Positions 11,250-23,443 of a stretch of DNA of 64,000 nucleotides are shown piece by piece. Origin of the DNA: Piliocolobus tephrosceles. Lineage: Eukaryota; Chordata; Mammalia; Primates; Cercopithecidae. The stretch spans positions 120,867,300 through 120,931,299 of the forward strand of contig NC_045439.1 in the NCBI RefSeq assembly GCF_002776525.5, given 5' to 3'. The notes beneath the pieces were generated by a model. It saw only the letters and a list, made by a program, of their open reading frames with translations, ran no database searches and was not told where the DNA came from. Position 1 is the first letter of the stretch, and each line of letters begins with the position of its first letter. A program made the position numbers and the translations under genes.

Positions 11250-12140
11250 ACTACACTTGGTCACCAATAACATTTGCACCCATAGTGCCATCTGTAAATA
11301 GCCTCACTTTGGTCTACCATGTCCTCACTTTGCTGTATCATGGTTCTTTCAATAGCACTACTTTTCTGGACCTTTCCCATATTCCCACTGTAATGTAGGG
11401 ACAATAAAAAGTTATGATTACCTCTATAAATTTTGAACTAAAAGAAGGATCTTACCAAAGAGGTTTGTCAGACACCTACTTAAACTCATACCTTCTAGAA
11501 GGGATGAAAAAAGAAAATGCAGCTAATTGGTACTAAGAAAGAAGTCTCTACTGGCACAAAACTCAGATTTTCTCTATTAATTGCCTTAGTAGATTTCTAC
11601 TTACTTACCTCAAAACGAAACCTGAGAATAGCCAATAAAATATCGCATCCATAGTTCTTTCTTTTGTTCCTCTATCATAAGTAACCTAGGAATAGATATT
11701 AAGCCCAGCGAAGAAAAAGCAAGTTGGCTTTCTCCTGAGAACTCATTATTGGAGCAAGCAAGTGCTATTTCTAAATTTTGTCAGATTCTTAGATCACCAT
11801 GCAAAAACGTGGAAAGGAGTTAAAATTTAATCCTTAAAAATGAATCAGATTGAAGAATAGTCAGTTTTGTCTACTGAGTTCTACTCAGCAATAGAAAATC
11901 AGTAAGCGATTGGAAATTGGCAAGATAACAACTGGAGATAAGCCAGTTGTCAAAACGTATATATTGTAGTAACGTGGAAGTACACTTCTAGTTCTCTGTC
12001 CTATTTTAGACTATTTAGTTATGAGTGGAAAAAAGTTTCTCCTACTACACTCTTTCAACACAGAATGCTTCTGTGACTAAATGTGTGGGGATTTTTTTCT
12101 CCAAACACCAAGCAAACAATTATACAGTGCACACCAGCTA
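11250..12140. other. Single-copy sequence
   Basis: Nothing recognisable. Confidence 0.4.
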
Positions 12141-12149
12141 GGATCCTGT

Positions 12150-12856
12150 AATTTAATTCAATTCTGACACTATTTACCTGGATATAGCATCAGATCCCAC
12201 AGATTGAGAGCTCGGTCCCACACCACTGCTCCCAACTTCTGATGCCAATTGCAAGCATTGCAAGCACAGGTCATGGCCTGTGCTTCCGACTGACTGGCTA
12301 GAAATTGGAGTTCCCATAACCCCCTCCTTGGGCTCAATTAATTTGTGAGAGCAGCTCACAGAACTCAGAGAAACACTTACTTATGTTTCTCCATTTATTA
12401 TAAAGCATATTACAAAGGATACAGATTAATTGCTAGATGAAAGAGGTTCCTAGGGTAAGGCATGGGAGAAAGAGTGCAGAGTTTCCACATCCTCTCCTGG
12501 TGCACTACCCTCCAGGAACCTCCATTGTACAGCTATATGGAAGCTCTTTGAGCTCTCTTCTTTTGAGTTTTTAAGGAGGTTTCTTTATGTAGACATGATT
12601 GATCAAATTATTTGCCATTGGTGATCAATGTGACCTATAGCCTCCCTCCTCTCCCTGAAAGTTGGAGAGGTGAAATTGAAAGCCCTAACTCTCTCTAATT
12701 GCCCCTTGGTCTTTCTGGTGACCAGCCCTCATCCTGAAGCTATCTAGGGGTCACCAGCCACCAGTCATATAATTACCATAAAAAAGATACTCTTATAACT
12801 TAGGAGATTTTAAGGTTTTAGTAGTCAAATATCAGGAAATTAGGAAGAAGACCAAA
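12150..12856 (-). repeat. LTR-like interspersed repeat, unresolved family
   Basis: The stretch with 'tttattataaagcatattac', 'aaggatacagattaattgc', 'ggtctttctggtgaccagcc' and 'catcctgaagctatctaggg' resembles a dispersed primate LTR read antisense. I cannot name the family. It runs into the Tigger element at 12859 and may resume after it. This is inference from recognition only. Confidence 0.4.
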
Positions 12857-12858
12857 TA

Positions 12859-13165
12859 CAGTCATGTGTATTGATGGGGCCACTTCTGATAAATGCACTG
12901 TTAAGTGATGTCATCATTGAGGCAACATCAAAGAGTACATTTACACAAACCTAGACGGTATAGCCTACAATTCACCCAGGCTATATAGTGTAGCCTATTG
13001 CTCCCAGGCTACAAACCTGCATGACATGCTACTGTCCTGAATACCGTAGGCAACAGTAATAAATGGTAAGTATTTGTGTATCTAAACAAAACTAAACATA
13101 GAAAAGGTATAGTAAAAATATAGTATTATAATCTTATAGGACCACTATCCTATATGACTGTGGAG
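12859..13165 (-). mobile_element. Non-autonomous Tigger-type DNA transposon, opposite orientation
   Basis: It begins 'cagtcatgtgtattgatggg' after a TA. It contains 'cacaaacctagacggtat', 'gcctattgctcccaggctac', 'tgctactgtcctgaatacc' and 'tggtaagtatttgtgtatc', the reverse complement of the blocks in the 3193-3513 copy. The far end is degraded, so the right edge is approximate. Confidence 0.75.
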
Positions 13166-15635
13166 TATGGCCATAAATATTTTACAAAATGAGAAGACTC
13201 ACCGTTGGTACAGAATTCAGCTTTCGTCAAGAAGAAAGAAATGCCAGTAATGGGACTTGAGGAAGAAATTAATATTCTGTTACCTCATAAATAGAGGAAG
13301 TTGGACATATAGGACAATCACTATTCTTAATAAGAATCACAGGGTCCAAAGTAAGAAAGCAGAGATAAAAGTACCACATGCTGAGTATTTTAGGTGTTCT
13401 TTTTCATTTTGTTCTAAGGGAGAGAAAGTCCTCTGAAAGTCATTATTGCTTCTCTCTTCCTCTTTCCTATTCTCAAATTCTAATTATCTTCCCTTCTGCC
13501 TTTGGATTGTTGTAGATCTCCAAGAAGCTGGGGAGAGAAGTGACAATGCTTTTAGACAATAGTCTAATTTCTAGCAAAAAATATTTGCAGGTATTCTATA
13601 TGAAGAGAAAGCTTTTCTACTGAGGGAAGAAGAAACAAGAAAGAGTGGCATTGATGCATATTAAAAGATTTTAGTTAGATATTTGGAATAATTGTGCAAC
13701 TATTAAAAATATTTTCTGCTACTGAGGGTACCAGTACAAGGAAACTTTTCAAGGCTGCAATAGAAAACTTCATCTATATCATGTAGGAACACTCATACCC
13801 AAATAGAGAGGGTCAAGAAATCTTCTAATCCTATGATGCTAGGAAAATAGAAATTGAACAATAAATTTATGCAAATTAATATTTGCATAGTGTTCATCAA
13901 TGTGCTGATCATCTGGTTGTTAAAATAGACACCAGGACAAAGTCAGAAGGGAAATATTCTTGTTGACCTTAGCTCTAGATTTCTTAAGGATCAAGATTCT
14001 GTTTCAGTGTGATTTATCCCAGCCCACACTCAGGTCAATCATTGCTTACTGAGAACCTTCTAAATGCCAATCTCCACGCTAGGTATCAGTTATACAAAAA
14101 TGAATAGGACAAAGTTTCTACATCATGTAGCTTTTGGTCAGCCAGATGTTCTATTTCCCCTTAGAGGGACACCTGTTTTCAGCCTATCTAAGCAGATTCA
14201 TCTTACATAAAACCTCTTCAGGTCTCTGCCTTACCCAGACATAAGAAAAGTACAACTAGAGTACATCTCTGTAGAAATACGCTTCCTCTTTCCTTCCTAA
14301 TTCATCTCAGCTATACACAGTATGTTCTGAAAAGGGTACTATGAACCATAAATTCATAAACCCATCTATAGGGGCATAAGTAGGCAGGAGAGTTGCCATT
14401 CAATTGATATAATAAACCTCCAGGAATAAGCTTCAGTGCTCAACTGTTAGAGTAGTCAGCAAAATCCACAGATTTAATTACACCCGAGTAATTGCAGAAA
14501 AGATCATCCATTATTCTAACTACTCTGAAAAAGAAAAGCCCATACCCTGAAACGACTTTGTGGCAGCATAAATGGAGATCTATTCATTAGGACCATAAAA
14601 TAAAATGGAAATCTGTTTTCTTTTCGGAGCAATGTGATTACCATCACAAGTAATGATATTATGGGAGGAAAAACATATTGTCTGCTAGGACACACACTTT
14701 TTTCCTTTTTGCCTTGGCCTTTATTTCTTCCTTTGAAGTGACTATAGTAAGTAAGACCTGGATAACTTGGGGTCATCCCAAATGTTACACCCAGGTGCCC
14801 AGAGTTGGCACTTCTTAAACAAAAAGATTCAGAGTCCCCAACATACAGTCACTTCTCTCCACCAATCCTAAAAGCATTTTGGTTTTTATTTTTTAAACCC
14901 CTTTGGTTGTATTCATAGTATGCAGATTAAAAGATGAGTGCAGAATTATTCTTATAGAAAGACTGATTTAAATTGGAAATGGAACTAGGTATTGAGGAGT
15001 TACAGAGGTTAAAAAACTAGAAATAAGGTCTCAGCAGGAGGAGGCCTAGGTATTTGATTTTTTTCTTTTTTTTTTTTTTGTAATATAAAAGGAGGATTTG
15101 GAGCAAGGATTATAAAGCAGGAGTAAGCGGTTTGAAGAGAAGAAAGAATAAGGTGATACATGGCAAACCCAAAAGAAGCTTGTATTTTATTTCATTTTAA
15201 TTAGGGATTTAATGTATTTGTGAACACTGAAATCATAATGAAGCAGAATAGAACTAGACAGAATAGTAGTTAGGATTTGAAATTTTAAAAATTATTTTCC
15301 TGATAAAAATGTGACAGTTGATTAGGGATAAGGGGATGAAGAGCAGAGCAATTAAAAGAAGGACTTTCAGGATCTGGGCCAAGAGTCAAAGAAAAACTGA
15401 GTGAAAGAGACTCATCGACGAAAATAATAAGGGAGGAGTCGTAGTTAGGAAAGAGGGATTCAGAGGAAACAAATCCCTTGTACCAGGCATTGAGAAAGCA
15501 AAATAAGTGGAGACAGAGAATGCTGATGACTGACCAGAGGTGCAGCTATAGCTTCTTCTGTTGCTTATTTTTTTCCTCTAAAGTCTTAAGTGTTTATATT
15601 TACAAAATATGTGATCTTTGTAGAGATCTTTAACA
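13166..15635. other. Mostly single-copy sequence
   Basis: A possible ancient relic lies near 14020-14130 ('tgccaatctccacgctaggt', 'caaaaatgaataggacaaag'), with weak similarity to MIR/L3-type sequence. A T run is at about 15061-15080. No gene or RNA is seen. Confidence 0.4.
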
Positions 15636-15639
15636 TTTA

Positions 15640-15800
15640 TTCTCTCATTACATCTCAATAGCATTATTCTATATTTAGGAAAAATAACATGAGTCTCATT
15701 TTACAGATGGTGAAGCTGAGGCATAGATATGAGAGTCTCTCAAATCGTATTTAAATGAAGAACTTAGAGTAGATTGCAAGTCCTTTGATTTCTAATTCAA
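15640..15800 (-). repeat. MIR SINE relic, antisense
   Basis: It contains 'tctcattttacagatggtga', 'agctgaggcatagatatgag' and a following degraded 'gattgcaag...' block in antisense MIR order. Confidence 0.6.
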
Positions 15801-16139
15801 CCATCTTATGACTATGCCTTCCCATGGGAGTTTCATACCACCGCTTCTCCCTTTTCCTTGGCCTAGGCAGAAGGAAGAGATCTACAGTTCATATCGGAAT
15901 ATCAAACAATTTTTTAAATGAGATAGTCACCTTTAAAATCTGAAGAGTTGCCAGGTAGAGGAAAGACTATACTTATTCTATTTTCACACAAAAGACAAGA
16001 CCAAGAGTAAAAGCTGAAAGCCACAGGAAGGTATACTTTCTAAATATTATTTTTAAAACCTTTTTAATACTTAAAACTTTTAAACTTTTTAATGTTTAGA
16101 GTAGTTTCTTCATTGATAATGAGTTCCCTGTTACATGAA
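15801..16139. other. Single-copy sequence
   Basis: Nothing recognisable before the MaLR LTR. Confidence 0.4.
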
Positions 16140-16552
16140 TGTATCAGTCTATTCTTACATTGCAATAAATAAATACCTGAGATGGGGTAATTTATAAGTA
16201 AAAGAGATTTAATTGGCTCAGAGTTCTGCAGTCTGCACAGGAAGCATGATGCTGGCATCTGCTCAACTTCTGGGGAGGCCTCAGAAAACATTCAATCATG
16301 GCAGAAGGAGCAGACACATTACATGACCAGAGCAGGAATAAAAGAGTTAGAAGGAGGTGCTACACACTTTTAAATAATTAGATCTCAAGAGAACTTACCA
16401 TCGCAAGGACAGTACCAAGGGGGATGGTGCTAAACCACTCATGAGAAATCTGCCCCCATGATCCAGTAACCTTCCACCAGACCCTGCCTCCAACATTGGG
16501 GATTACATTTCAATATGAGATGTGGGTGGGGACACACATCCAAACTATATCA
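16140..16552 (-). mobile_element. ERVL-MaLR solo LTR (MST/THE1 type)
   Basis: Begins 'tgtatcagtctattcttaca', contains 'gagatggggtaatttataag', 'aggaagcatgatgctggca', 'atggtgctaaaccactcatg' and 'tgcccccatgatccagtaac', and ends 'ccaaactatatca'. Same family and orientation as 1331-1716. No clear 5-bp duplication is visible. Confidence 0.85.
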
Positions 16553-16818
16553 ATCAGGCATTTGGGTAAAGACTCACTGGCCATCTGTCAGGAATATCAT
16601 AGAGAAAGATGCCACCTAGATGAAAATTGAACTTTATGACATCTAAGAATTCTTCCAAAATTCATATGCTCTTTGTTTTTCGTTGATAGTTCAAGACGCA
16701 CATGTTTGCTAGAACAGAGCAATCATCTGCTGAGTCAGAGGAAAATAAGCAAATAAAAACTAAATAAATAAAGACAATAATCTCCCCATACCTTTGGAAA
16801 TGTAAAGGCTGATAATAG

Positions 16819-17637
16819 TGAGAGATGGGGCCGGGGACGGTGGCTCAAGCCTGTAACCCCAGCACTTTGGGAGGCCAAGACGGGCGGATCACGAGGTCAG
16901 GAGATCGAGACCATCCTGGCTAACACGGTGAAACCCCGTCTCTACTAAAAAAATACAAAAAACTAGTCGGGCGAGGTGGCGGGCGCCTGTAGTCCCAGCT
17001 ACTCGGGAGGCTGAGGCAGGAGAATGGTGTCAACCCAGGAGGCAGAGCTTGCAGTGTGCTGAGATCTGGCCACTGCACTCCAGCCTGGGCGACAGAGCGA
17101 GACTCCGTCTCAAAAAAAAAAAAAAAATAGTAAGAGATGAAGCCAGCTGGACTTCTGGGTCGGGCGTGGACTTGGAGAACTTTTCTGCCTTACAAGAGCA
17201 TTGTAAAATGCACCAATCAGCACTCTGTAGCTAGGATTATAAAACGCACCTATCTGTGCTCTGTGGCTAGCTAGAGGTTTGTAAAATGCACCAATCAGCA
17301 CTCTGTAAAAATGCACCAATTGGCACTCTGTGGCTAGCTAGAGATTGTAAAATGGACCAATCAGCACCCTGTAAAATGGACCAATCAGCAGGACTTGGGC
17401 AGGGACAAACAAGGGACTAAAAGCTGGCCTCCCCAGCCAGCAGCGCAAGCTGGTTGGGTCCCCTTCCATGCTGTGGAAGCTTTGTTCTTTCACTCTCCAC
17501 AATAAATCTTGCTGCTCCTCACTCTTTGGGTCCGTGCCATTTTTAAGAGCTGTTAACACTCACTGTGAAGGTCTGTGGCTCCATTCCTGAAGTCAGCAAG
17601 ACCATGAACCTGCCAGAAGGAACCAACTCCAGACACA
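16819..17637 (+). mobile_element. Solo LTR12 (HERV9 LTR), split by an Alu
   Basis: The LTR starts 'tgagagatg' at 16819 and is interrupted after 9 bp by the Alu at 16829. It resumes with 'agagatgaagccagctgg' at about 17133 and ends 'ccaactccagacaca' at 17637. The bases 'atag' at 16815-16818 and 17638-17641 form a 4-bp target-site duplication, so this is a complete solo LTR. U3 holds five CCAAT boxes (17213, 17291, 17316, 17357, 17381), mostly in the repeated context 'caccaatcagca', which in this family is known to recruit NF-Y. AATAAA lies at 17501-17506. Confidence 0.93.
16829..17127 (+). mobile_element. AluYRa-type Alu inside the LTR12
   Basis: Full-length sense Alu starting 'ggccggggacggtggctcaa', ending in an A tail. 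It has the cercopithecid-type 'gctcaagcctgtaa' and 'atctggccactgcactcc' variants. The target-site duplication 'aatagtgagagatg' (16814-16827) is repeated with one mismatch at 17126-17139. It includes the LTR12 5' edge, so the Alu landed inside the LTR. Confidence 0.95.
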
Positions 17638-17641
17638 ATAG

Positions 17642-18490
17642 CATTCCTTTTCTGGCTAATTCATATGTTTCCTCTTATTCTTTTCAAAAAATTATTCTGT
17701 AAATTTCTTGTTGGTGAGAGAGATTTCCTAGATTTAATCAGTCTGTTCTTTCTTAATAGATGTGTGGCTCTGCAGTATAAAGAAATTCTGATCCAGATGT
17801 TGATATTATATTTCTAGATAATTGGAATATAGCATTTCAATACCCAGAAAATTTTTGAGCTCCTCACTGAAATTATTTTAAAATACTTGTATTATTAGCT
17901 TAATTTTCTCCTGATTCAAAGCATATAAAATAAAATATTTTAGTAGTTGGTTGAATAATCCATGAAAGCTCAAAGCTTCAGGTCATATTTGAGCCATGAC
18001 TAATGCATTTCACTAAGTCTTTACTACATTTCACTCTCCATAAAGTTTCACTAGGGTTAGGACTACCAGACTCAATTTAGGTTCATTATCAACAAGTTAT
18101 GGCTGATGCATCTAATTTCTTTCTTAAAAACAATTATTAGATTGAATAACCTTAGGATGCAGAAAGCATTGCAAACATAAGCATGATATGCCTGGATTTT
18201 AGCAAGGGATTTAATGAGGTCACTAACAATGGCCTTAACAAAAGATTAAGGGATTTGGACTTGGAAATAAGGCATTTTAGATGGAGAATTACAATTTTTA
18301 AATATCCAGACTAAAATGGTACCAAGCAATGGATACAGATTAAGAAGGAGAGCATTTGCCCTTAGTCGTCTACCATGCAAAATGATTTCCAAAGTCTTGG
18401 ATGGTGACATAGAGGGCATGGTCACCACATTCACAGATAACACAAGGCTCAAAATGGATAAAGTGCATGCTCGATATTGTAATCAAACTG
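17642..18490. other. Single-copy sequence
   Basis: No gene or confident repeat. An overlapping pair of ~70- and 96-codon frames on opposite strands (18246-18606) has no family features. Confidence 0.4.
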
Positions 18491-18491
18491 C

Positions 18492-19103
18492 AAAATTTAG
18501 CTGGGTGGGATGGCACAGGCCTGTGGTCCAAACTACCCAGAAGGCTAAGATGGGAGCATTTTTAGCCTGTTTGTGTTGCTATAAAGGAGTACCTGAGGTT
18601 GGATGATTTAAAAAGAAAAGAGGTTTATTTGACTCATGGTTCTGCTGACTGTACAAGAAGCATGAAACCAGCATTTCATTCTGGTGAGAGCCTAAGGCTG
18701 CTTCCACTTGTCACAGAGAGAGAAGGAGAGCTGGTATATACAGATCACATGGCAAGAGAGAAAGGAAGAGGGTTAGGCTCTTTTCAACAACCAATTCTCA
18801 AGGGAAATCTAGTGGGAACTAATAGATCCAGTCACTTCCCCTTCCCCAGGGAGGGCATTAATCTATCTATGTGGGATCTACCCCTATGACCCAAACATTC
18901 CCCATTCAGCCCCACCTTTAACACTGGAGACCAAATTTCAGCATGATATTTAGAGGGGCCAAATATCCAAACCATAGCAGGAAGATCCCTTGAGCCCAGG
19001 AGTTCAAGGCTACAGTGCTCTATGGCTGCACATCTGCATGGCCACTGCACTCCAGCCTGAGCAACGTAGTGTGACCTTGTCTCTAAAATATAAAAACAAA
19101 ATA
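18492..19103 (+). mobile_element. Half-Alu (right-arm/FRAM-like), split by a MaLR LTR
   Basis: The left piece 18492-18556 begins in the A-rich linker position ('aaaatttagctgggtgggat'), so no left Alu arm is present. The right piece resumes at 18980 ('ggaagatcccttgagcccag') and ends 'gcaacgtagtgtgaccttg' plus an A-rich tail. The two pieces are consecutive in an old Alu right monomer. Confidence 0.8.
18557..18979 (-). mobile_element. ERVL-MaLR LTR inserted in the half-Alu
   Basis: It contains 'ttagcctgtttgtgttgcta', 'aagaaaagaggtttatttg', 'gtacaagaagcatgaaacc' and ends 'ccaaaccatagca'. Flanks 'gggag' (18552-18556) and 'ggaag' (18980-18984) fit a 5-bp duplication with one change. It is more diverged than the LTR at 16140. 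Confidence 0.75.
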
Positions 19104-21785
19104 GCTTCCAAAATGTCTGTTAGACTGAATCAAAACATTGGGTTTAATAAGATTAAATTTAACAGAGTTACGTGTATATGCATTTCAGACAGGAAAATCA
19201 ATCTTACCTGAAAAGATGAGGTAATATATCAAATAGCAACATTATATATAAGGTCTTAAGGATTTTAATTTACAATAAGCTGAGTTTAAGTAATGTGATG
19301 CTTCAAAAAAAGTGAGCCTAGGCTAAATTCACAGAAGTACACAATCTAGAATGAAGGAATTTGTGTTAACTCTTTCATGATCAAATAATAGCTAAATTTT
19401 TGCATTTTTGTTTTAGGTTTTGCATTTTCTTTAACGGATTTTAGTTAAAAGAAAAAAACTAAACCTAGAAGATAGATCAGAGTAAGGATGGGTCTTAAAA
19501 TCACACTTATTGAAGAAATATCAAAGGACATAAGACATTTTAATCCAAAGACAATATGATTACTGTCTTCAAATATTTGAATGGGCTTGGACATAACACA
19601 GATGTTAAATTTGTTCCACCTGACTCCAAAGAATAGAACTATTACAACAAGTGAATGGAAGATAAAAGAGGGAAATTATAGTTAATCTGAAGAGGAATCC
19701 TCTTATAGTCAAAAGCATACCAAAATTAAATGGGTTACCCCACTACAGGTTTTTAACCATTGACTAGATGTTCATGTGAGGATGTTGTAAAATTTATGTA
19801 TTCTGTAGCATCTGGACTGTGTAAACAAAAACAAAACAACATCTTCAAACAATTGAAAGTTTACTATTCTAGGGCAGAATAAAGAATGCCAGAAAACTGA
19901 AGCTCAATTTCCTTCCTTTCCAATTTGCCCAAATCATTTATTCTGTTCTTACTTCTATTTTCTTGCCTGTGAAATGTAGGTAATTCTATTTGTTATTTCT
20001 GGCCAGATGGGAAAGTCTATAACGAGTTTGGAGCCTAGAGTACTCCTCACCATAAATTCTCCATGTGTTTCTCTTGCTATTTTCTAGAAAGAAATTCAAA
20101 GTTTTCTGTTTGAATGAGAATCAAGTTCAAAGTTTGGGAGAATGCCCTCAAATTATTTCTTTTCCTCTTTCAAAAATAAAAATTGGATGTCATTTGGGTC
20201 AATCAGTCCCCTTGATAAGGCAAATAGCAATACAGCTGCTGGATGTTCCCAAGGCTTTACATGAATTGTGTTCCGCTAACCCAGGAACTCCCAGGTTTTA
20301 CTTAAATACATTGACCTAGTACCAGCTCATCCATCATGCCAGTCTCTAAACAAATGAAGGCCAGCCTGCCCAGGCAGGGCTGAACAGGAGGCAACAACTG
20401 GAGGATTAAGACCAATTCCAAATTGTACTTGCAATACATTTCAAATATTAACTCAGTTTTTAACAGTATTTTTCTTGAATCTAATGTTTCTTTTCTTAGA
20501 TCCTTTCATTTCTAGACCTATTTACCCAAAAGAAGAGCAAATCAATTAAAAAAAAAAAAAAAAAAAAAAGAAGCCTCGGAAAGAAATGCCTGATAGCTCA
20601 TATAGTTCTTCTATGACTCAAATACAAGAGGGGAGGAGATAAATGGAAAATCACAAGGCAAGTATGAATTTCCACAAAACACTAAGATTTTTCATTTCAA
20701 AATATCTGACTTCTAAATTAAACACCCCTCAGCATTTCTGTAATGATTATGAATAAAGCTTTTATTTTTGACATCCTAATTACTTTGTTGACAGGTGGTT
20801 TTTTTTTTTTTGTTTGTTTGTTTTCTTTTTCTTTTTTTTCTGTTTTGTTTATTTAAATCAAAAGAAAAAAATAAAGCACTCAATTCTGCCATGATTTAAA
20901 AAATGTCAAAGAATATAAGGCTATTTGTTTGGCTAGGTCCATTGATAGAAAATACTCCATTTTCAGAAAATGGTGATGAAGGATACACCACATTAATTTT
21001 GTAAAGTGTGAGAAGTCTCCAGAAAGGAGAATAATCGTAATGCATAATCATATGGGTAGGCTGTCATAATACAATGAAAATAAATACCACACTTTTTCAA
21101 AGATACAAAAATTATGCATCTGAGTGAAGTTCTTAAATAGCTCTATAATGCTTCTGCCAAAGGAGATAACTCATAGCAGACATTTGTTGTGTGACTGTGG
21201 ATTTATAATTTTAGTTGAATGATGTCATTGATTGGGGGTATAAATATCAAGTATTTTCTCAGCATTCAATTTTTAATTGTTTCCTCTGTATTCTTCATGC
21301 TTATTTTAATTTGGATAAGAGGCACAATTGATATGTTCTATATCTAATTTACAATCCAACATGCAAAAGGATCTCTCAGTTTTGTTGGTTTACCTATGAG
21401 ATCATCCATGCATTTAAGGTTAAAGCAACTGAGAATACAAGAGGAATCAAAAATATTGTAAAGTAATGGCTCCCATGCATAAGAGGAGAGACTATGTTCA
21501 TTATTAATGATAAGGAACATTGTTATTGAATCTTCAAAGTTCACATCAAGTAACATGGCATCCCAGAGTTGTTGGTGCACGAGTGTCCAGATAGAAATAA
21601 AAATAAAACCATCCCAAAATTTTGTCTTATTTAATATTATACAAATCAAACATTTTGCTTTTAAAATTAATTTTATTTTGCTTTATTATATTTAGTTTCC
21701 ATTGTGGACCAGAGGAAAACCTTATAAAACTTCAAGCAAATATTTGACACCTATTCTTTGTATTTGATCACTATACATGAATAAA
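19104..21785. other. Single-copy AT-rich sequence
   Basis: Holds an A run at about 20547-20569 and a T-rich stretch at about 20799-20850. No recognisable gene, RNA or transposon. Open frames of 60-100 codons lack family features. Confidence 0.45.
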
Positions 21786-21789
21786 ATAG

Positions 21790-21890
21790 AATGTGATCAG
21801 AGGCCAGAAAATAAATATTTTAGACTTTGTGAGCCATATTGTCTTTGCATCTCTGTTGCAACTACTCGACTCTGCTATTGAAAGCGGCCA
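21790..21890 (+). mobile_element. hAT/Charlie-like DNA element, left fragment
   Basis: It shows 'ggccagaaaataaatatttt', 'agactttgtgagccatattg', 'tgttgcaactactcgactct' and 'gaaagcggcca'. This is the start of a common non-autonomous hAT-type element; its continuation is found at 37781. The outermost ~20 bp are degraded. Confidence 0.75.
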
Positions 21891-23443
21891 TTCACTAATA
21901 AATAGCCTACCGAACAAAAAAACTCCAGGACCAGACAGATTCACAGCTAAATTCTACCAGAGGTATAAAACGTTGGTACCATTTCTACTGAAACTATTCC
22001 AAAAAATTAAAAAGGAGGCACCTTCCTAACTCATTCAATGAAACCAGCATCATCCTGGCCAAACCCTGGCAAAGATACAAGAAAAAAAGAAAACCTCAGG
22101 CCAATACCCTGATGAACATCGATGCGAACATCCACAATAAAATACTGGCAAACTGAATCCACCAGACATCAAAAAGCTTAACCACTATGATCAAGTGGGC
22201 TTCATCCCTAAGGTTGGTTCAACATTTGCAAATAAATAAATGTGATTCATAACTTAAATTGGACTAAAGATAAAAACCACATGATTATCTGAATAGATGC
22301 AGAAAAGGCCTTCGATAAAATTCAACATCCCTTCATGTTAAAAACTCTAAATAAGCTAGGTATTGAAGGAACATTCTTCAAACTAATAAGAGCCATATAT
22401 GACAAACCCACAGCCAATATTATACAGAAAAGGCAAAAGCTGGAAACATAGCCCTTGAAAACTGGCACGAGACAGGATGCCCTCTTTCACCACTCCTTTT
22501 CAACATAGTATTGGAAGTTCTGGCCAGGGCAGTCAGGCAAGAAAAAGAAACAAATGGTATTTAAATAAAAAGAGAAGAAGTCAAACTGTATTTATTGGCA
22601 GATGACATGATGCTACATCTAGAAAACCCCATCCTTTCAGTCCAAAACTTTCCTAAGCTGATAAGCAACTTCAGCAAAGTCTCAAGATACAAAATCTATA
22701 GCACTCATATACACCAACAACAGGCAAAAAGAAAGCCTGTTTCTTGTGCCTTGTGAATGATGTTCCATTTACAATTTCCACACAAATAATAAAATACCTA
22801 GGAATACAGCTAACAGGGCAAGTGAAGGACCTCTTCAAAGAGAACTACAAATCACTGCTCAAGGAAATCAGAAAGGACATGAACAAATGGAAAATATTCC
22901 ATGCTCAGGAAGTCCCACATCATAGAAGAATCAACATCATGAAAATGGCCATACTGCCCAAAACAATTTATAGATTTGATGCTATTCCCATTAAATTACC
23001 ATTGGCATTCTTCAAGAATTAGGGAAAAAAGGTGTTTTAAAATTCATATGGAACCAAAAACAAGCCCAAATAGCCAAGACAATCCTAAGCAAAAAGAACA
23101 AAGCTGGAGGCATCAAGCTACCTGGTTTCAAACTATACCACAAGGCAATAATAACCAAAACAGCATGGTACTGGCATGAAAACAGACACATAGACCAATG
23201 GAAAAAAATAGAGAACCCAGAAATAAGACCACACACCCACAATCATCTAATCTTTCACAAACCTGATAAAACCAAGCTATGCAGAAAGGATTCTTTATTT
23301 AATAAATGGTGCTGTGAAAGCTGGCCAGGCAGATGCACAAAACTGAAACTGGACCCCTTCCTTATGCCATGTACAACTCAAGATGGATTAAAGATTTAAA
23401 TTTAAAACCCAAAACTATAAAAACCCTAGAAGAGAATCAAGGC
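21891..23443 (+). mobile_element. L1-A, ORF2 part before the insertion
   Basis: A sense LINE-1 ORF2 fragment, 5' truncated. It begins at the reverse-transcriptase region 'agcctaccgaacaaaaaaac', passes a catalytic-type block 'ttggcagatgacatgatgct' (L-A-D-D; the L1 family usually has F-A-D-D), and reaches 'accctagaagagaatcaagg' at its right edge. Stops and frameshifts break it into short frames (21793-22029, 22744-23022). L1-A resumes at 36417, so the intervening 13 kb is inserted. Its left flank 'gaaagcggcca' (21880-21890) is the first copy of its target-site duplication. Confidence 0.92.
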
